This document shows positions 35,722-44,519 of a stretch of DNA of 64,000 nt, in pieces (the stretch's first letter is position 1; each line of letters begins with the position of its first letter). Under the pieces are notes generated by a model, which worked only from the letters and a program-made list of their open reading frames with translations, ran no database searches and was not told the DNA's origin. The translations under genes and the position numbers were made by a program. Origin of the DNA: BJGV01 sp964013575 (GTDB lineage Bacteria; Pseudomonadota; Gammaproteobacteria; Burkholderiales; Nitrosomonadaceae); NCBI GenBank assembly GCA_964013575.1, contig CAXGWP010000004.1, forward strand, positions 1 to 64,000, in the 5' to 3' direction.

Positions 35722-38452
35722 TTAATTTACACTCAACATTAAAGTCCTCTTGGAAAATGAATCCCGAATAACCAATATACTCACCAATTTGAAGGATAAA
35801 CGTGTCTTTTTTGTTGCTGCAAAAGTAAGGGCGCATGTAGTCAATATTTATGTGTAGCGAGCATTCTTTTTTTGTAAAACAAGTCTTATCTTTATTTTCA
35901 TCGTAGAGGAAATCAAAATCGACATATGTGTCATTTTTTATACCTTTGATGCTTAGTTGTCTTATAGGGTTTGCGCCATATTGACGATTTAGTACAATTT
36001 CATTTTGTAAAATGCAGCTGCTTATATTATCTGATAAATTTTTCTTGTCTTTACAATTAGATTTTAGGAAATGTATGTTCTTATCCTGTGTTAATTTCAT
36101 GGCTACTACATTAGTAATGTCCAAACAACTTGGTAAGACCTCAATTAATATTTGACCTCTACCAAATTCTTGTTTTTTCTGATATTCATGCAAGCATGTT
36201 TTATAGTCTTCTATATGCAAATATCTCTTTATGATTAATGAAGATAAATCTTTAACAGCAATTGCTGTATTGATAGATGAGATCTCTCCATGATGCAAGA
36301 TAACATTACTTTGTTCTCCAATACTAATTCCTTTATCAATGCAAGTATTTAAGTATAAATTAGTAACATTATATTCTCCTGCTGAGAAATCAATGCAATC
36401 ATTACCTGCATTTTTAACTTGGATATCTCTAATTAATAAACTAGAAAAGTCTAAATCTATAGCATCTTGGAGCGCAGAATCTACTGTGATTTGTTTTATT
36501 ATTCCTGTGGAGTGGACTAAATTAATGCTATCTTCACATCCGCCTCCAATGCTTCTCAATTCTGCTTCAGAAAAATCTACATTGTAGAATGCTAAGCATG
36601 CTGTATTAAGCATACTGTCAAAGCGTTCAGCTTCATCTACAAAAGAATTTTGATCCTGCGGTAAATTGGCTTTATCTGCCCTAATTGTAATAGCACTTTT
36701 AATTTTACTATTTTTAAAAATAACTCGTGCAGTTTTTGAGTCCTCCAAGGTAATATTAATGTCATATTTCAATTCCAATTCATCAAATACATATGTGGTT
36801 CCCGGAGGGACTGTTATGTTAGTTTTATCTAAAGCTTTGTAATATTGTACTGTTGGAGTAGTAGTTTCGATTTCAAATCTTATAATGTTTATCCAATGTT
36901 CTAGTTTATTATATTGTTCACTTTTTTGATGTTGGGAAATAGAAAGCAGGGTTTTTAAATATTTCTCCGTTATAGGAGAGCAGTCATTATTTTCTTTGCA
37001 TAATGAGTAAAAGGGTTTCTTGCCGGTAAGTTTTACATAGTAATGTTCTACCTTTTTTTCTCCATGAGGTATTTCTGGGTGGAAATTAAATACATTAGTT
37101 TGCTGTTGCTCTAGTTCTGGTCGGTCTTCAGGCACTTGAAAATAGAAGTCTATTATAGTTGAAATTAAACAAGCGTTTACATTATTGCTTTTTGGGTAAA
37201 ATTCTAAGAATTTGTCTATAATGGTTATGGTGTCTAGTTTGTAGTTTTTAATAGCACACTCTTTCTTATGATTTAAAGAAGAGTTAAACAGGCGCATTGG
37301 GGATCCATCTATATCCCTCATTTGGAACCCCTCTATATCCTGCATTGGAGATTTATCTATATCCTTTAATGGGGATCCATCCATATAAATAGGTATTATT
37401 TCATTGTTAATAGGATCAAAATAAAGATTTAGGTTTATAGCTTCTGCTGCATGCCATGAATATTTACGGAAAATTTCGAGAATTTTATAGGACTTCCCGT
37501 TTGGCAATTGGTAAGGAGAATAAAAGTTGTTTTTGATTGACCCTAATTTATTAAAAGCCTTTGCTGCAATTAAAAAAGAGTTTGGTCCGTTAAGCCACTT
37601 TTTATTTACTAATTTGTATCCGATACCTTGTGGCATTAAGTCTTCAGATTTTTTGCAGAAGTGATTTATGAAGTGTTTTTTAGTGACAGGCACATTAGTT
37701 TTATTGGCAAATCGAAAAATATTTTCTGAGAAACCCTCGTTTTTTATGCAATTCATTGAGTTTTGTAAGAGAACTGTGTCCCACATGAAATTTTGGTTAA
37801 CTCTTATAATTGCACTTTCTCTGTATCCTGCATCTTCAATAAGTTTTCCATCTATATCTTGCTCAAACATAGCTAGGTATGTTGTATCTTGAAAAGAAAC
37901 TGTTACTGCTTGTCGGTATGGATTGATTGCACCAATATGTTTCATGATCAATCCAAATAGAACCTCATCTTTAATAAAATCTTTATCTTTTAATTTTAAT
38001 TTGAAATTAACAATCCCAAGAATATTACCTGTTTTCAATTTTACATTTAGGGAATTAATAATTTTTCCATTGGAAGATATATGAATATGGTCTTTCGCAC
38101 GTCCTGACAGATTTATTACTGCGCGATGATTAGATTCTTCATTATTATCATATGTTACATTGATGGTAGCAGTGAACCTCTCATTTTTTAATTCTTGTCG
38201 TATGAAATCATATTCAGCAATTTTAGCTAGTTTTTTTTGAAAAACTATGTAGCTTTTCATATTATGAGGGTAAATTTTGACAGTCTTTATTTTAGGAAAT
38301 GCTACACGATAGTCAGAACGTGACGGGTTGTTTGGTTTGACCTTGCCTTCTGTACTTTCAAGAAGTTTGCTTAGTGGCACTGATATATTGCTAGCCATAG
38401 CAATATTTCCTATAAATAGGAAAAAGATTAGTAAGATTCTAATCGGAAGCAT
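35693..38452 (-). CDS. secreted CotH-like / right-handed beta-helix protein
   Basis: This 919-residue protein has a clear signal peptide (hydrophobic 4-18, cleavage near AMASN). Residues about 100-300 resemble the CotH kinase-like region: FKLKLKDKDFIKDEVLFG, GAINPYRQAVTVSF and LAMFEQDIDGKLIE. Residues about 545-760 look like a parallel beta-helix, with turns such as DAIDLDFSSLLIRDIQ, NAGNDCIDFS and DKGISIGEQSNV. A 24-bp tandem repeat (37296-37391) encodes four eight-residue units of the DGSPMRDI type. It starts at ATG 38452, overlapping the DUF4956 stop by one base. The role is probably extracytoplasmic work on the surface polymer. Confidence 0.75.
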   Translation of the reverse strand: MLPIRILLIFFLFIGNIAMASNISVPLSKLLESTEGKVKPNNPSRSDYRVAFPKIKTVKIYPHNMKSYIVFQKKLAKIAEYDFIRQELKNERFTATINVTYDNNEESNHRAVINLSGRAKDHIHISSNGKIINSLNVKLKTGNILGIVNFKLKLKDKDFIKDEVLFGLIMKHIGAINPYRQAVTVSFQDTTYLAMFEQDIDGKLIEDAGYRESAIIRVNQNFMWDTVLLQNSMNCIKNEGFSENIFRFANKTNVPVTKKHFINHFCKKSEDLMPQGIGYKLVNKKWLNGPNSFLIAAKAFNKLGSIKNNFYSPYQLPNGKSYKILEIFRKYSWHAAEAINLNLYFDPINNEIIPIYMDGSPLKDIDKSPMQDIEGFQMRDIDGSPMRLFNSSLNHKKECAIKNYKLDTITIIDKFLEFYPKSNNVNACLISTIIDFYFQVPEDRPELEQQQTNVFNFHPEIPHGEKKVEHYYVKLTGKKPFYSLCKENNDCSPITEKYLKTLLSISQHQKSEQYNKLEHWINIIRFEIETTTPTVQYYKALDKTNITVPPGTTYVFDELELKYDINITLEDSKTARVIFKNSKIKSAITIRADKANLPQDQNSFVDEAERFDSMLNTACLAFYNVDFSEAELRSIGGGCEDSINLVHSTGIIKQITVDSALQDAIDLDFSSLLIRDIQVKNAGNDCIDFSAGEYNVTNLYLNTCIDKGISIGEQSNVILHHGEISSINTAIAVKDLSSLIIKRYLHIEDYKTCLHEYQKKQEFGRGQILIEVLPSCLDITNVVAMKLTQDKNIHFLKSNCKDKKNLSDNISSCILQNEIVLNRQYGANPIRQLSIKGIKNDTYVDFDFLYDENKDKTCFTKKECSLHINIDYMRPYFCSNKKDTFILQIGEYIGYSGFIFQEDFNVECKLNDRETRTKI
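37296..37391. repeat. tandem 24-bp repeat, four units, inside the CotH-like gene
   Basis: Four diverged 24-base units (starts 37296, 37320, 37344, 37368) lie head to tail, each with a conserved TCTATATCC or near-copy. On the minus strand they encode eight-residue units DGSPLKDI, DKSPMQDI, EGFQMRDI and DGSPMRLF. The unit is a multiple of three, so gain or loss keeps the frame. Confidence 0.85.
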
Positions 38453-39105
38453 TAATCTTGCTCAATTGAAAGACTCACTTTTTCTTGCTGCATTGCTGTG
38501 TTTGCTTCTAGAGCTGAAATAAGTGATTCAAAAGAATAGATTAATGTTGTTTTAGGTGTGCCATCAGCATCTGTTGTTACATTTGTTGATATAAGTCGAT
38601 CTTGGAAAGTATCTGTACCATGGATTTCAGACATTTTTTTGTTAGCGATGAGCGTTAAAATAAAACTATTTGTTATATTAGTCGGCTCAACGTTAAATCT
38701 TGATATTATGATTTTGAGTAAGATTGATACTAAAGTAAAAGCTATAAAAAGTTGAATAGCGTTAGCCGGGTTAACTCCTGATACTACGCCAATTGTTACT
38801 AGTAAAAATAGTAAAGTTAATTCATAAGGACTTTTTATTGGTGTGCGGTATCGGACAATTGATAGAGCCCCAATCATACCTAATGAAAGTGAGAAATTGC
38901 TTGCAATTGATCCAGTAATCGTTAGCGCGATTGCAGGTAGCATCGCTGCTACAAGTAAATTCATACTGCTTAACATCGATCGATTAAATGTCAGACCAGC
39001 TACAATATATGTTAATAATCCTAGTATTAGCGATACTAAAACGCTATATACCTCTACATTATAATCCATGCCTTTTATACTCAATTCTTGTAAAAATGCG
39101 TCCAT
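38452..39105 (-). CDS. DUF4956 membrane protein
   Basis: This 217-residue protein has four hydrophobic segments in its first 140 residues and the strongly conserved family motif ALSIVRYRTPIKSPYEL, followed by a soluble C-terminal domain. DUF4956 proteins have no assigned function but are found beside VTC and CotH-like genes in many bacteria, as here. It may be the membrane component that links the cytosolic VTC protein to the secreted one. The stop overlaps the next start by one base (TAATG). Confidence 0.88.
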   Translation of the reverse strand: MDAFLQELSIKGMDYNVEVYSVLVSLILGLLTYIVAGLTFNRSMLSSMNLLVAAMLPAIALTITGSIASNFSLSLGMIGALSIVRYRTPIKSPYELTLLFLLVTIGVVSGVNPANAIQLFIAFTLVSILLKIIISRFNVEPTNITNSFILTLIANKKMSEIHGTDTFQDRLISTNVTTDADGTPKTTLIYSFESLISALEANTAMQQEKVSLSIEQD

Positions 39106-39107
39106 AT

Positions 39108-40079
39108 TTAATCCCCTGCTATCGTACGAACATATACACTAAAATGATCATCTTCTATATATATAACATGATACTTAAGCTTTTCATTAGGCCTACCAAT
39201 GCTACTGTCACTTTCTATAAAATGGAAGCCTAGATTATAAGAAAGAACTCCATTTTTTGACATTACAGAGCTAGGCCTACTAGAATGATAATCTCCTGTA
39301 AATACAGCGTCAATTTTTCTGGAAAATAGCTCTGCCGCATTCTCTTTAAATTTTAATTCTAAAATTTCTGCTGTCGGCATAGCCTCATCTGGGTGATCAA
39401 TAGCTTTTGGTAGAGAACCTTGGCGAAATAGTCCAAGTGTATCTCTGCTCCATAAGTCACTTTCAAAAATTGTTTGATGCATGAAGGCAAAATTAAATTT
39501 ATTCGAGTTTTTATTAGTTGCATTTTGCAATAGTAATATTGATTTCTTGCTTAACCCACTACCCATCCTTGCTGAATGCCGATCCCAAGCACCATTTGCT
39601 GAATCAAGTAAATAAAGGTTTGTGCATTTTAAATTTACGGCTCGTTCAAAGTAACCTATGTTATTTAGGTAAACCTGTTGTCTTTTATCTGAAGATATAT
39701 CATGGTTGCCCGGTACGTAGAATGCTGGAATACCGAGTTCTTCTACGAAGCTTTTCAGAATTTCATGCTCTTCTTGAGAGCCTTTTTGTGTTAGGTCTCC
39801 TGTGAAAACAATTGCATCTGCATATTCTTTCTTTAAATCTGAAAGAACTTCCATTCTAGCTTCTTTCATCTTTGAGGTAATTTTCTCTCCTTTTTTATTT
39901 TCATATTCTCGATATATTATTGAATATACATGGCCAACAACAAGTATTTTAGAAGAACACGATCTTTCTGAGTTGTCTTCTGCAGCAATCAGTGGTGATC
40001 CTGTTGCTAGAAGCAGAAAAATAAAGGCTATAAGTTTTTTTGCTTTTGAGATTATAGAATTTAAGATGCTTGCCATCAT
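39108..40079 (-). CDS. exported calcineurin-like metallophosphoesterase
   Basis: This 323-residue protein has a signal peptide or N-terminal anchor (hydrophobic about 16-30, ending near PLIAAED). The phosphoesterase motifs GDLTQ (about 94-98), GNHDI (124-128), FMHQT (about 198) and GDYHS (about 262) are present. The first metal motif, usually DxH, reads VVGHVYS, so the aspartate is absent. The protein may bind only one metal or be altered in activity. It ends two bases before DUF4956, deep in the operon, suggesting it hydrolyses a phosphodiester of the surface polymer or its lipid. Confidence 0.83.
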   Translation of the reverse strand: MMASILNSIISKAKKLIAFIFLLLATGSPLIAAEDNSERSCSSKILVVGHVYSIIYREYENKKGEKITSKMKEARMEVLSDLKKEYADAIVFTGDLTQKGSQEEHEILKSFVEELGIPAFYVPGNHDISSDKRQQVYLNNIGYFERAVNLKCTNLYLLDSANGAWDRHSARMGSGLSKKSILLLQNATNKNSNKFNFAFMHQTIFESDLWSRDTLGLFRQGSLPKAIDHPDEAMPTAEILELKFKENAAELFSRKIDAVFTGDYHSSRPSSVMSKNGVLSYNLGFHFIESDSSIGRPNEKLKYHVIYIEDDHFSVYVRTIAGD

Positions 40080-40093
40080 TTTATTTTTAACAA

Positions 40094-40549
40094 TTATATT
40101 TGGTAATTATTTATATCAGTTACGTAATCAGAGCAAATGCCTTGATAGCCATCCGTTTGAAAGTTAATTTTACCTGGCCAAACTAGAATTCCAGACTTTA
40201 GGAACCTAGCTCGAGGGTGTAACCAGAGAAAACCTTTTGATGTGATTGTTGCAAGGTCATCTTCGTGGAAAAAATAATTCCAGCTATTGTAGAATTTGTT
40301 AAAGAGAGCAAGGGAGTTAATATCCTTGCAATGGACCCAAATTCTATCTTTATAATTTTTAATATCATTCATCTCAAGTAGGTCTTGTGGTGAATCATGA
40401 CCCAAATATAACTTATCATTATGTATCCTAACATCAATTTCCACATCAAATCCTAATGATAATGCCTTATTAATAGCATGTATGGTGTTTTCTTCCGATG
40501 GAACTGGTCCATTAATATTAGAACGGTGAGCGATAAGCTTTATACTCAT
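40094..40549 (-). CDS. short GDPD / PI-PLC-like phosphodiesterase domain protein
   Basis: This 151-residue protein has the N-terminal active-site pattern of glycerophosphodiester phosphodiesterases: HR at 8-9, ENT at 20-22, E37 and D39 in VEIDV, and the HD pair at 51-52 in LGHDSP. Full GDPD enzymes are about 250 residues, so the later barrel strands are shortened or missing. No signal peptide is seen, so it is probably cytosolic. It lies 10 bases after the unknown gene and 14 bases before the metallophosphoesterase gene. A role in making or cleaving a phosphodiester intermediate is inference. Confidence 0.65.
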   Translation of the reverse strand: MSIKLIAHRSNINGPVPSEENTIHAINKALSLGFDVEIDVRIHNDKLYLGHDSPQDLLEMNDIKNYKDRIWVHCKDINSLALFNKFYNSWNYFFHEDDLATITSKGFLWLHPRARFLKSGILVWPGKINFQTDGYQGICSDYVTDINNYQI

Positions 40550-40558
40550 TTATTTAAC

Positions 40559-41281
40559 CTAGTGTACTCGAAAAATTTTATCTTTTAAGCCAAGTGGCTT
40601 GTAAGGAGACCAAATCATATCTTTACAGTCATGCTGGTATAATCTAGCTCCAAATGACATTTTTAGAATCTGTTCTGGGTAGTATCCATAAAACTGAATC
40701 GAGGGTGTGTTTAAGCTAATGTCATTTAATGTTTTTTTTAATATTAATAGTTCTTTTGATCCCTTAAAATTGGTTTTGATTTGAAGCATTTGTTGTAATA
40801 TCTTGGAGTACACTAGCCTCAGGCTTTTCGCTTTTGACACGACTAATCCATCAAACATGTGATCTTTTAAAAAGAATCTTTTAAGTATGGGTAATTTAAT
40901 GGATTTAATTTTATATTTGCGGCTAACTATAAATTGATATTTGCTGGATAAAGATGCCAATGTTTCAAGGTTGGGTAAAGTGGCATAGAGATCACTTCTT
41001 ATATATGTAACATTATTATTATCGTTTATTTCTTTGCAAATTCTTTGAATTTCAAACCATCTATAAAGAAATATGATCATTCGTATATCATTTTTAATAT
41101 TAAGTTTTAGTGGTTCAATGCTATTTAGGAAGGTTTTAGGATAATCAAATTTTGATGTATTTTTAAACATATCTTTTCTAGTCTCAAGTCGAAACAAGTT
41201 GGCCGCATCATTTTTTTTACAATAATTAATGTAGTTGGTTAAATACTCTTTATTACTAACTAGTTCAACGATTATGTCCAT
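40559..41281 (-). CDS. unknown protein of the surface-polymer operon
   Basis: I do not recognise this 240-residue protein. It is basic, rich in Lys/Leu/Ile, and has no signal peptide or membrane segment. The stretch YIRSDLYATLPNLETLA resembles the RSD motif region of WavE-type glycosyltransferases, and a later DGLVVSKAKSLRLVY resembles a donor-site segment, so a diverged glycosyltransferase is possible. It overlaps the upstream gene by 17 bases and is 9 bases from the GDPD-like gene, so it is a firm operon member. Confidence 0.6.
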   Translation of the reverse strand: MDIIVELVSNKEYLTNYINYCKKNDAANLFRLETRKDMFKNTSKFDYPKTFLNSIEPLKLNIKNDIRMIIFLYRWFEIQRICKEINDNNNVTYIRSDLYATLPNLETLASLSSKYQFIVSRKYKIKSIKLPILKRFFLKDHMFDGLVVSKAKSLRLVYSKILQQMLQIKTNFKGSKELLILKKTLNDISLNTPSIQFYGYYPEQILKMSFGARLYQHDCKDMIWSPYKPLGLKDKIFRVH

Positions 41282-42029
41282 GTTCAGCTATCATCCCGAT
41301 AGATGGAAAGAATCCGGACAATTTTTTGGTGAGAGTTTTGATATTAATATTAGTTGAAATTTGAACTGTGTTATTTTTAAACGAAGAGTATCCTTTTTTT
41401 CCAGTTAAATATAAACGATGCTCTATATGGCTATTGAAGTGTTTGGCCTCATTAATCGCAAGCAGAAATTCAAGTACTTCTTTAATGGAGATAGCAACAA
41501 GAACACTTTCATCAAATGTCAATTTCTTCTCAAATTCTCTTGAGGTCATTGATAGCAAAACTTTATCAGCAAGTGTGTCAAAGTTTTCCATATTGTTACA
41601 GTACAAAGTGTAAATTAGAAATTGATAAGATGTAAAACTTAAAGAAACTAAATCACAATCACAAAAATAAGATAATTCATGGCTTGCTATTCTCTTTATG
41701 AGGCGACTCCCAGTGCTATCGTTACATAAAAGATTTGTAGTTAGTATTTTTTTATCTAAAAACAAATCAAAGAAGCTTATCCGGTTTTTGAATGGCAATC
41801 TAAATTGTTGAGAAAGATATTCTGAGGTGAATGGGAAATTTTCCGGTATCAGAAATAATGTTTTTTCAAAATTTATATTATGTTCTTTATTTAAAGCATC
41901 TATTTTTGAACGTGAGAGTGACATAAAAAAATCAGGATTTGTTTGTTCTTTTGAAAATCCGTGTTGTTCCAAGACAGATGTGATTGTCATCTTGTCATTG
42001 ATTATGTCTAGTTGTTTTTGGTTTTTCAA
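41265..42029 (-). CDS. unknown protein of the surface-polymer operon
   Basis: I do not recognise this 254-residue soluble protein. It has no signal peptide, and its only hydrophobic stretch (about residues 130-145, SFTSYQFLIYTLY) is too polar for a sure membrane segment. The start is probably a TTG that overlaps the WavE-like stop (TTGA), with a GGTGGTG ribosome-binding stretch just upstream; an ATG at 41990 is the alternative. Its place between a glycosyltransferase and another unknown suggests a polymer-building role, which is not shown by sequence. Confidence 0.55.
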   Translation of the reverse strand: MKNQKQLDIINDKMTITSVLEQHGFSKEQTNPDFFMSLSRSKIDALNKEHNINFEKTLFLIPENFPFTSEYLSQQFRLPFKNRISFFDLFLDKKILTTNLLCNDSTGSRLIKRIASHELSYFCDCDLVSLSFTSYQFLIYTLYCNNMENFDTLADKVLLSMTSREFEKKLTFDESVLVAISIKEVLEFLLAINEAKHFNSHIEHRLYLTGKKGYSSFKNNTVQISTNINIKTLTKKLSGFFPSIGMIAEHGHNR

Positions 42030-43021
42030 TTTTTCACCACCCCGGGTATTTTTGTTATTATTTTAGATAGATTTTGGGACAAAAATTTGTGAAGCCAATA
42101 GCTTAGTCTAAAGCTTATTTTGCATAAATGTAAAATTATCCATAATGGCCTTAGTATTGAAAATGGCCTTTTCCTTGATAGAAATAACCACCTGCTATAG
42201 CGACCCAGAGCCCCAGCTAAACCCGGTTGCCATTCATTATTATTTTTGTTCCATTTAATGCCAATTTGTTTTCTGTCAAACAGTTCATAGAATGTTGTAA
42301 TATATTTTACTGAGGATTTTTTAAATTTAACACTAAAATCATAAGAGTGTTCTGGGGTCTCATATCCATTTTTTTTGGCGTGAATAGCACATAAATATGC
42401 TTCTGGTATCCATCTTTGAATATAGTGATCATTCCAACGAGAACGCTTAAATAATGGTTTATCGTATCTTTCAAAATACATTTCATCTAAAAAACTATCT
42501 ATTTCATTGGGCACTTCAAAAAGTTGTTTGATTGTTTCTGTTTTTGCGGCATAGATAAAATCGCAAACATGGAAAGTAAAAGGTTTGCGTAACAGGCTAT
42601 ATTCATCTAACGTGCCACCTGCTAGGCATATAATAGAATTATGGTATTTATTTAAAATTTTTAGTAGTTTTCTACTTCCAAACTCTACATCAGGCCTTAT
42701 TATTATTGAATAGGGTGTAGATATTAGAGGTAGAGCTTGTTTTGCTGATATTAAATGTCTGTTAATAGCGCTTCTTACATCATATATATTTGAGGCAGTT
42801 GTGGTGCCTGGATCAAATCCAAGAGAAATTTGGTCTACAATATATTGATATGATGAGGTTTTATCGCCTACCCAGCTTGACAGAATAATTGTTGATTTTG
42901 GAAAAAAACGACGAATTGAAAATATTAACGCCTTTGTTGGGCGCTCTTTTGCTTGTCCGGATGCAACATTTGCTAGTCCACCCCCATGTATTAGAAATGT
43001 GAGTTCTTTACTACTGATCAT
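42026..43021 (-). CDS. WavE-like glycosyltransferase
   Basis: This roughly 331-residue protein resembles the WavE lipopolysaccharide synthesis family. It opens with LTFLIHGGGLANVASG and IRRFFPKSTIILSSWVGD. DPGTTTASNIYDVRSAINRHL follows, and SIIIRPDVEF replaces the usual RSD motif. CDFIYAAKTETIKQLFEVP and YFERYDKPLFKRSRWND are later family segments. I prefer the ATG at 43021, which has AGGA nine bases upstream and overlaps the fusion gene by 11 bases; an ATG at 43048 is possible. It would add a sugar to the surface polymer. Confidence 0.75.
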   Translation of the reverse strand: MISSKELTFLIHGGGLANVASGQAKERPTKALIFSIRRFFPKSTIILSSWVGDKTSSYQYIVDQISLGFDPGTTTASNIYDVRSAINRHLISAKQALPLISTPYSIIIRPDVEFGSRKLLKILNKYHNSIICLAGGTLDEYSLLRKPFTFHVCDFIYAAKTETIKQLFEVPNEIDSFLDEMYFERYDKPLFKRSRWNDHYIQRWIPEAYLCAIHAKKNGYETPEHSYDFSVKFKKSSVKYITTFYELFDRKQIGIKWNKNNNEWQPGLAGALGRYSRWLFLSRKRPFSILRPLWIILHLCKISFRLSYWLHKFLSQNLSKIITKIPGVVKN

Positions 43022-44519
43022 AAAATCGTTTCCTAGTAGTGGCTGCATTCACTCTTACACACAGAATCTTTGTGCCCGCACTAAAAGTGTTTAAATCTGG
43101 TTCTAATGGCGCCTGTAAACTAAACTCACCAGGCTTGAGATCCTTATCCCCACATTTCATAGAGCCTTCCAGTAACAGTGTAAATTCGTATCCACCAACA
43201 TGAAAATGGCGATCAGGTTTAGAGGTCGAAGAATCAAATGTTTTGATTCCTACTTCAACTTCTGGTGTCCAATGTATGGCTGGTTGAAATCCCCCCATTA
43301 GCCAACCATTCTCGTAGTCCGCAATTTTCCCAAATTTATTCTTATCAATAGATTGGACTAAATTACGGGTTTGTCGTTCTTGGTGACGGCCGCCCTCAAA
43401 ATCTAATAGAAGGTTAGTGCTCAATTCTGAAATAAATGAAGTTGTATCGCAATATTTTGCAGCAAAACTAAGTGCCCTGCCTGCTGAGTGGGTGATTGCT
43501 AGCTTTAATTGGTCAGAATTAGAAATTACTGGAACGTGAACTCCTAATATTTTTGATAAGGCATTAGCAACTCCTTGCCCTGACATACAAGATGCTATGA
43601 CGGTGTATGAATCCTCATTATATAATTTTTTAATTATTTCACGATTGTTATAGACGATTTCACTCCATGGCAGTTCATCTTTATTTTGTATTTTTTTAAT
43701 TTTGAAGCCATTTTCTTGTAAATTATTAGCTACATTTTCTATAAAGTCTGGGCCCGAGTGATCAGCAAATAGCAGTACATTCTTATTTTTTTTACTAATT
43801 AGAAGCGGTATAATTACATTATTAAAATAACTCCACTCTTGGGGCGTGCCGTATATGTAAACACTATCAACGTGAATGAGCTCATATTTAGATACTGATG
43901 AATTTATCATTGTTTCTGCTAATGAGTGTTCAGTTTTACGTTTTTCATCCAAGGCACTTGATATTGCTATTTTGAGGTTCTTTATAGATTCAATTGCATA
44001 AATTCCAATATTTGCAAGGTTTCCTATTTCGATTTTTTCTCTGCAAAAGACTTCGCCTTTTTCGTCAAAATCTACATAAGAATAAGGTCCTTTAGTCGCT
44101 TTAAAAACATATGTTGCATCAAGCCCTTTTACCAAATGAATCGGCTTGGGCAATGAGATGTCCATTGTAAAAATAGATACTGATCGGGTTGCATCTTGCT
44201 CTGTAAATAGTTTATCTAGAACAAATTGAATAGTATGGACAGGTGATTCAGTTTTGCCCGTTATTACAAAGCGTATATCTAAATTTTTATATTTTTCATG
44301 GGCTAGTATATGAGCCTTTATTTTATCCATCTGTATTTCATTTTTGGTGCTGAATATAACCTCAAAGTCACTTATGTTTGCAATAGATTCTAAGCTTCTG
44401 ATGAGAGGGGTAGTGCCATCATCGAATTTTAAGAGTTGTTTTTCACGACTTACACCAATTTTGCTAAATCGAGATCCTTCTCCTGACAGTGGAATGATTA
44501 AAATTGGTTTGGTTATCAT
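43011..44519 (-). CDS. fusion: nucleotidyltransferase – RpiB/LacAB-like isomerase – cupin
   Basis: This 502-residue protein joins three domains. Residues 1-240 are a sugar-phosphate nucleotidyltransferase: PLSGEGSRFSK (11-20 region), EKQLLKFDDG, and FTMDISLP with a likely metal aspartate at 120. Residues about 246-400 resemble RpiB/LacAB sugar-phosphate isomerases: LLFADHSGPDF, the catalytic cysteine region SCMSGQGVANALSK and the closing FEGGRHQERQTRNLVQSID. Residues about 420-490 are a cupin with HFHVGGYEFTLLLEGS and KPGEFSLQAP. The ATG at 44519 overlaps the kinase stop (ATGA). The combination suggests one protein both isomerises and activates a sugar phosphate. Confidence 0.82.
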   Translation of the reverse strand: MITKPILIIPLSGEGSRFSKIGVSREKQLLKFDDGTTPLIRSLESIANISDFEVIFSTKNEIQMDKIKAHILAHEKYKNLDIRFVITGKTESPVHTIQFVLDKLFTEQDATRSVSIFTMDISLPKPIHLVKGLDATYVFKATKGPYSYVDFDEKGEVFCREKIEIGNLANIGIYAIESIKNLKIAISSALDEKRKTEHSLAETMINSSVSKYELIHVDSVYIYGTPQEWSYFNNVIIPLLISKKNKNVLLFADHSGPDFIENVANNLQENGFKIKKIQNKDELPWSEIVYNNREIIKKLYNEDSYTVIASCMSGQGVANALSKILGVHVPVISNSDQLKLAITHSAGRALSFAAKYCDTTSFISELSTNLLLDFEGGRHQERQTRNLVQSIDKNKFGKIADYENGWLMGGFQPAIHWTPEVEVGIKTFDSSTSKPDRHFHVGGYEFTLLLEGSMKCGDKDLKPGEFSLQAPLEPDLNTFSAGTKILCVRVNAATTRKRFYDQ

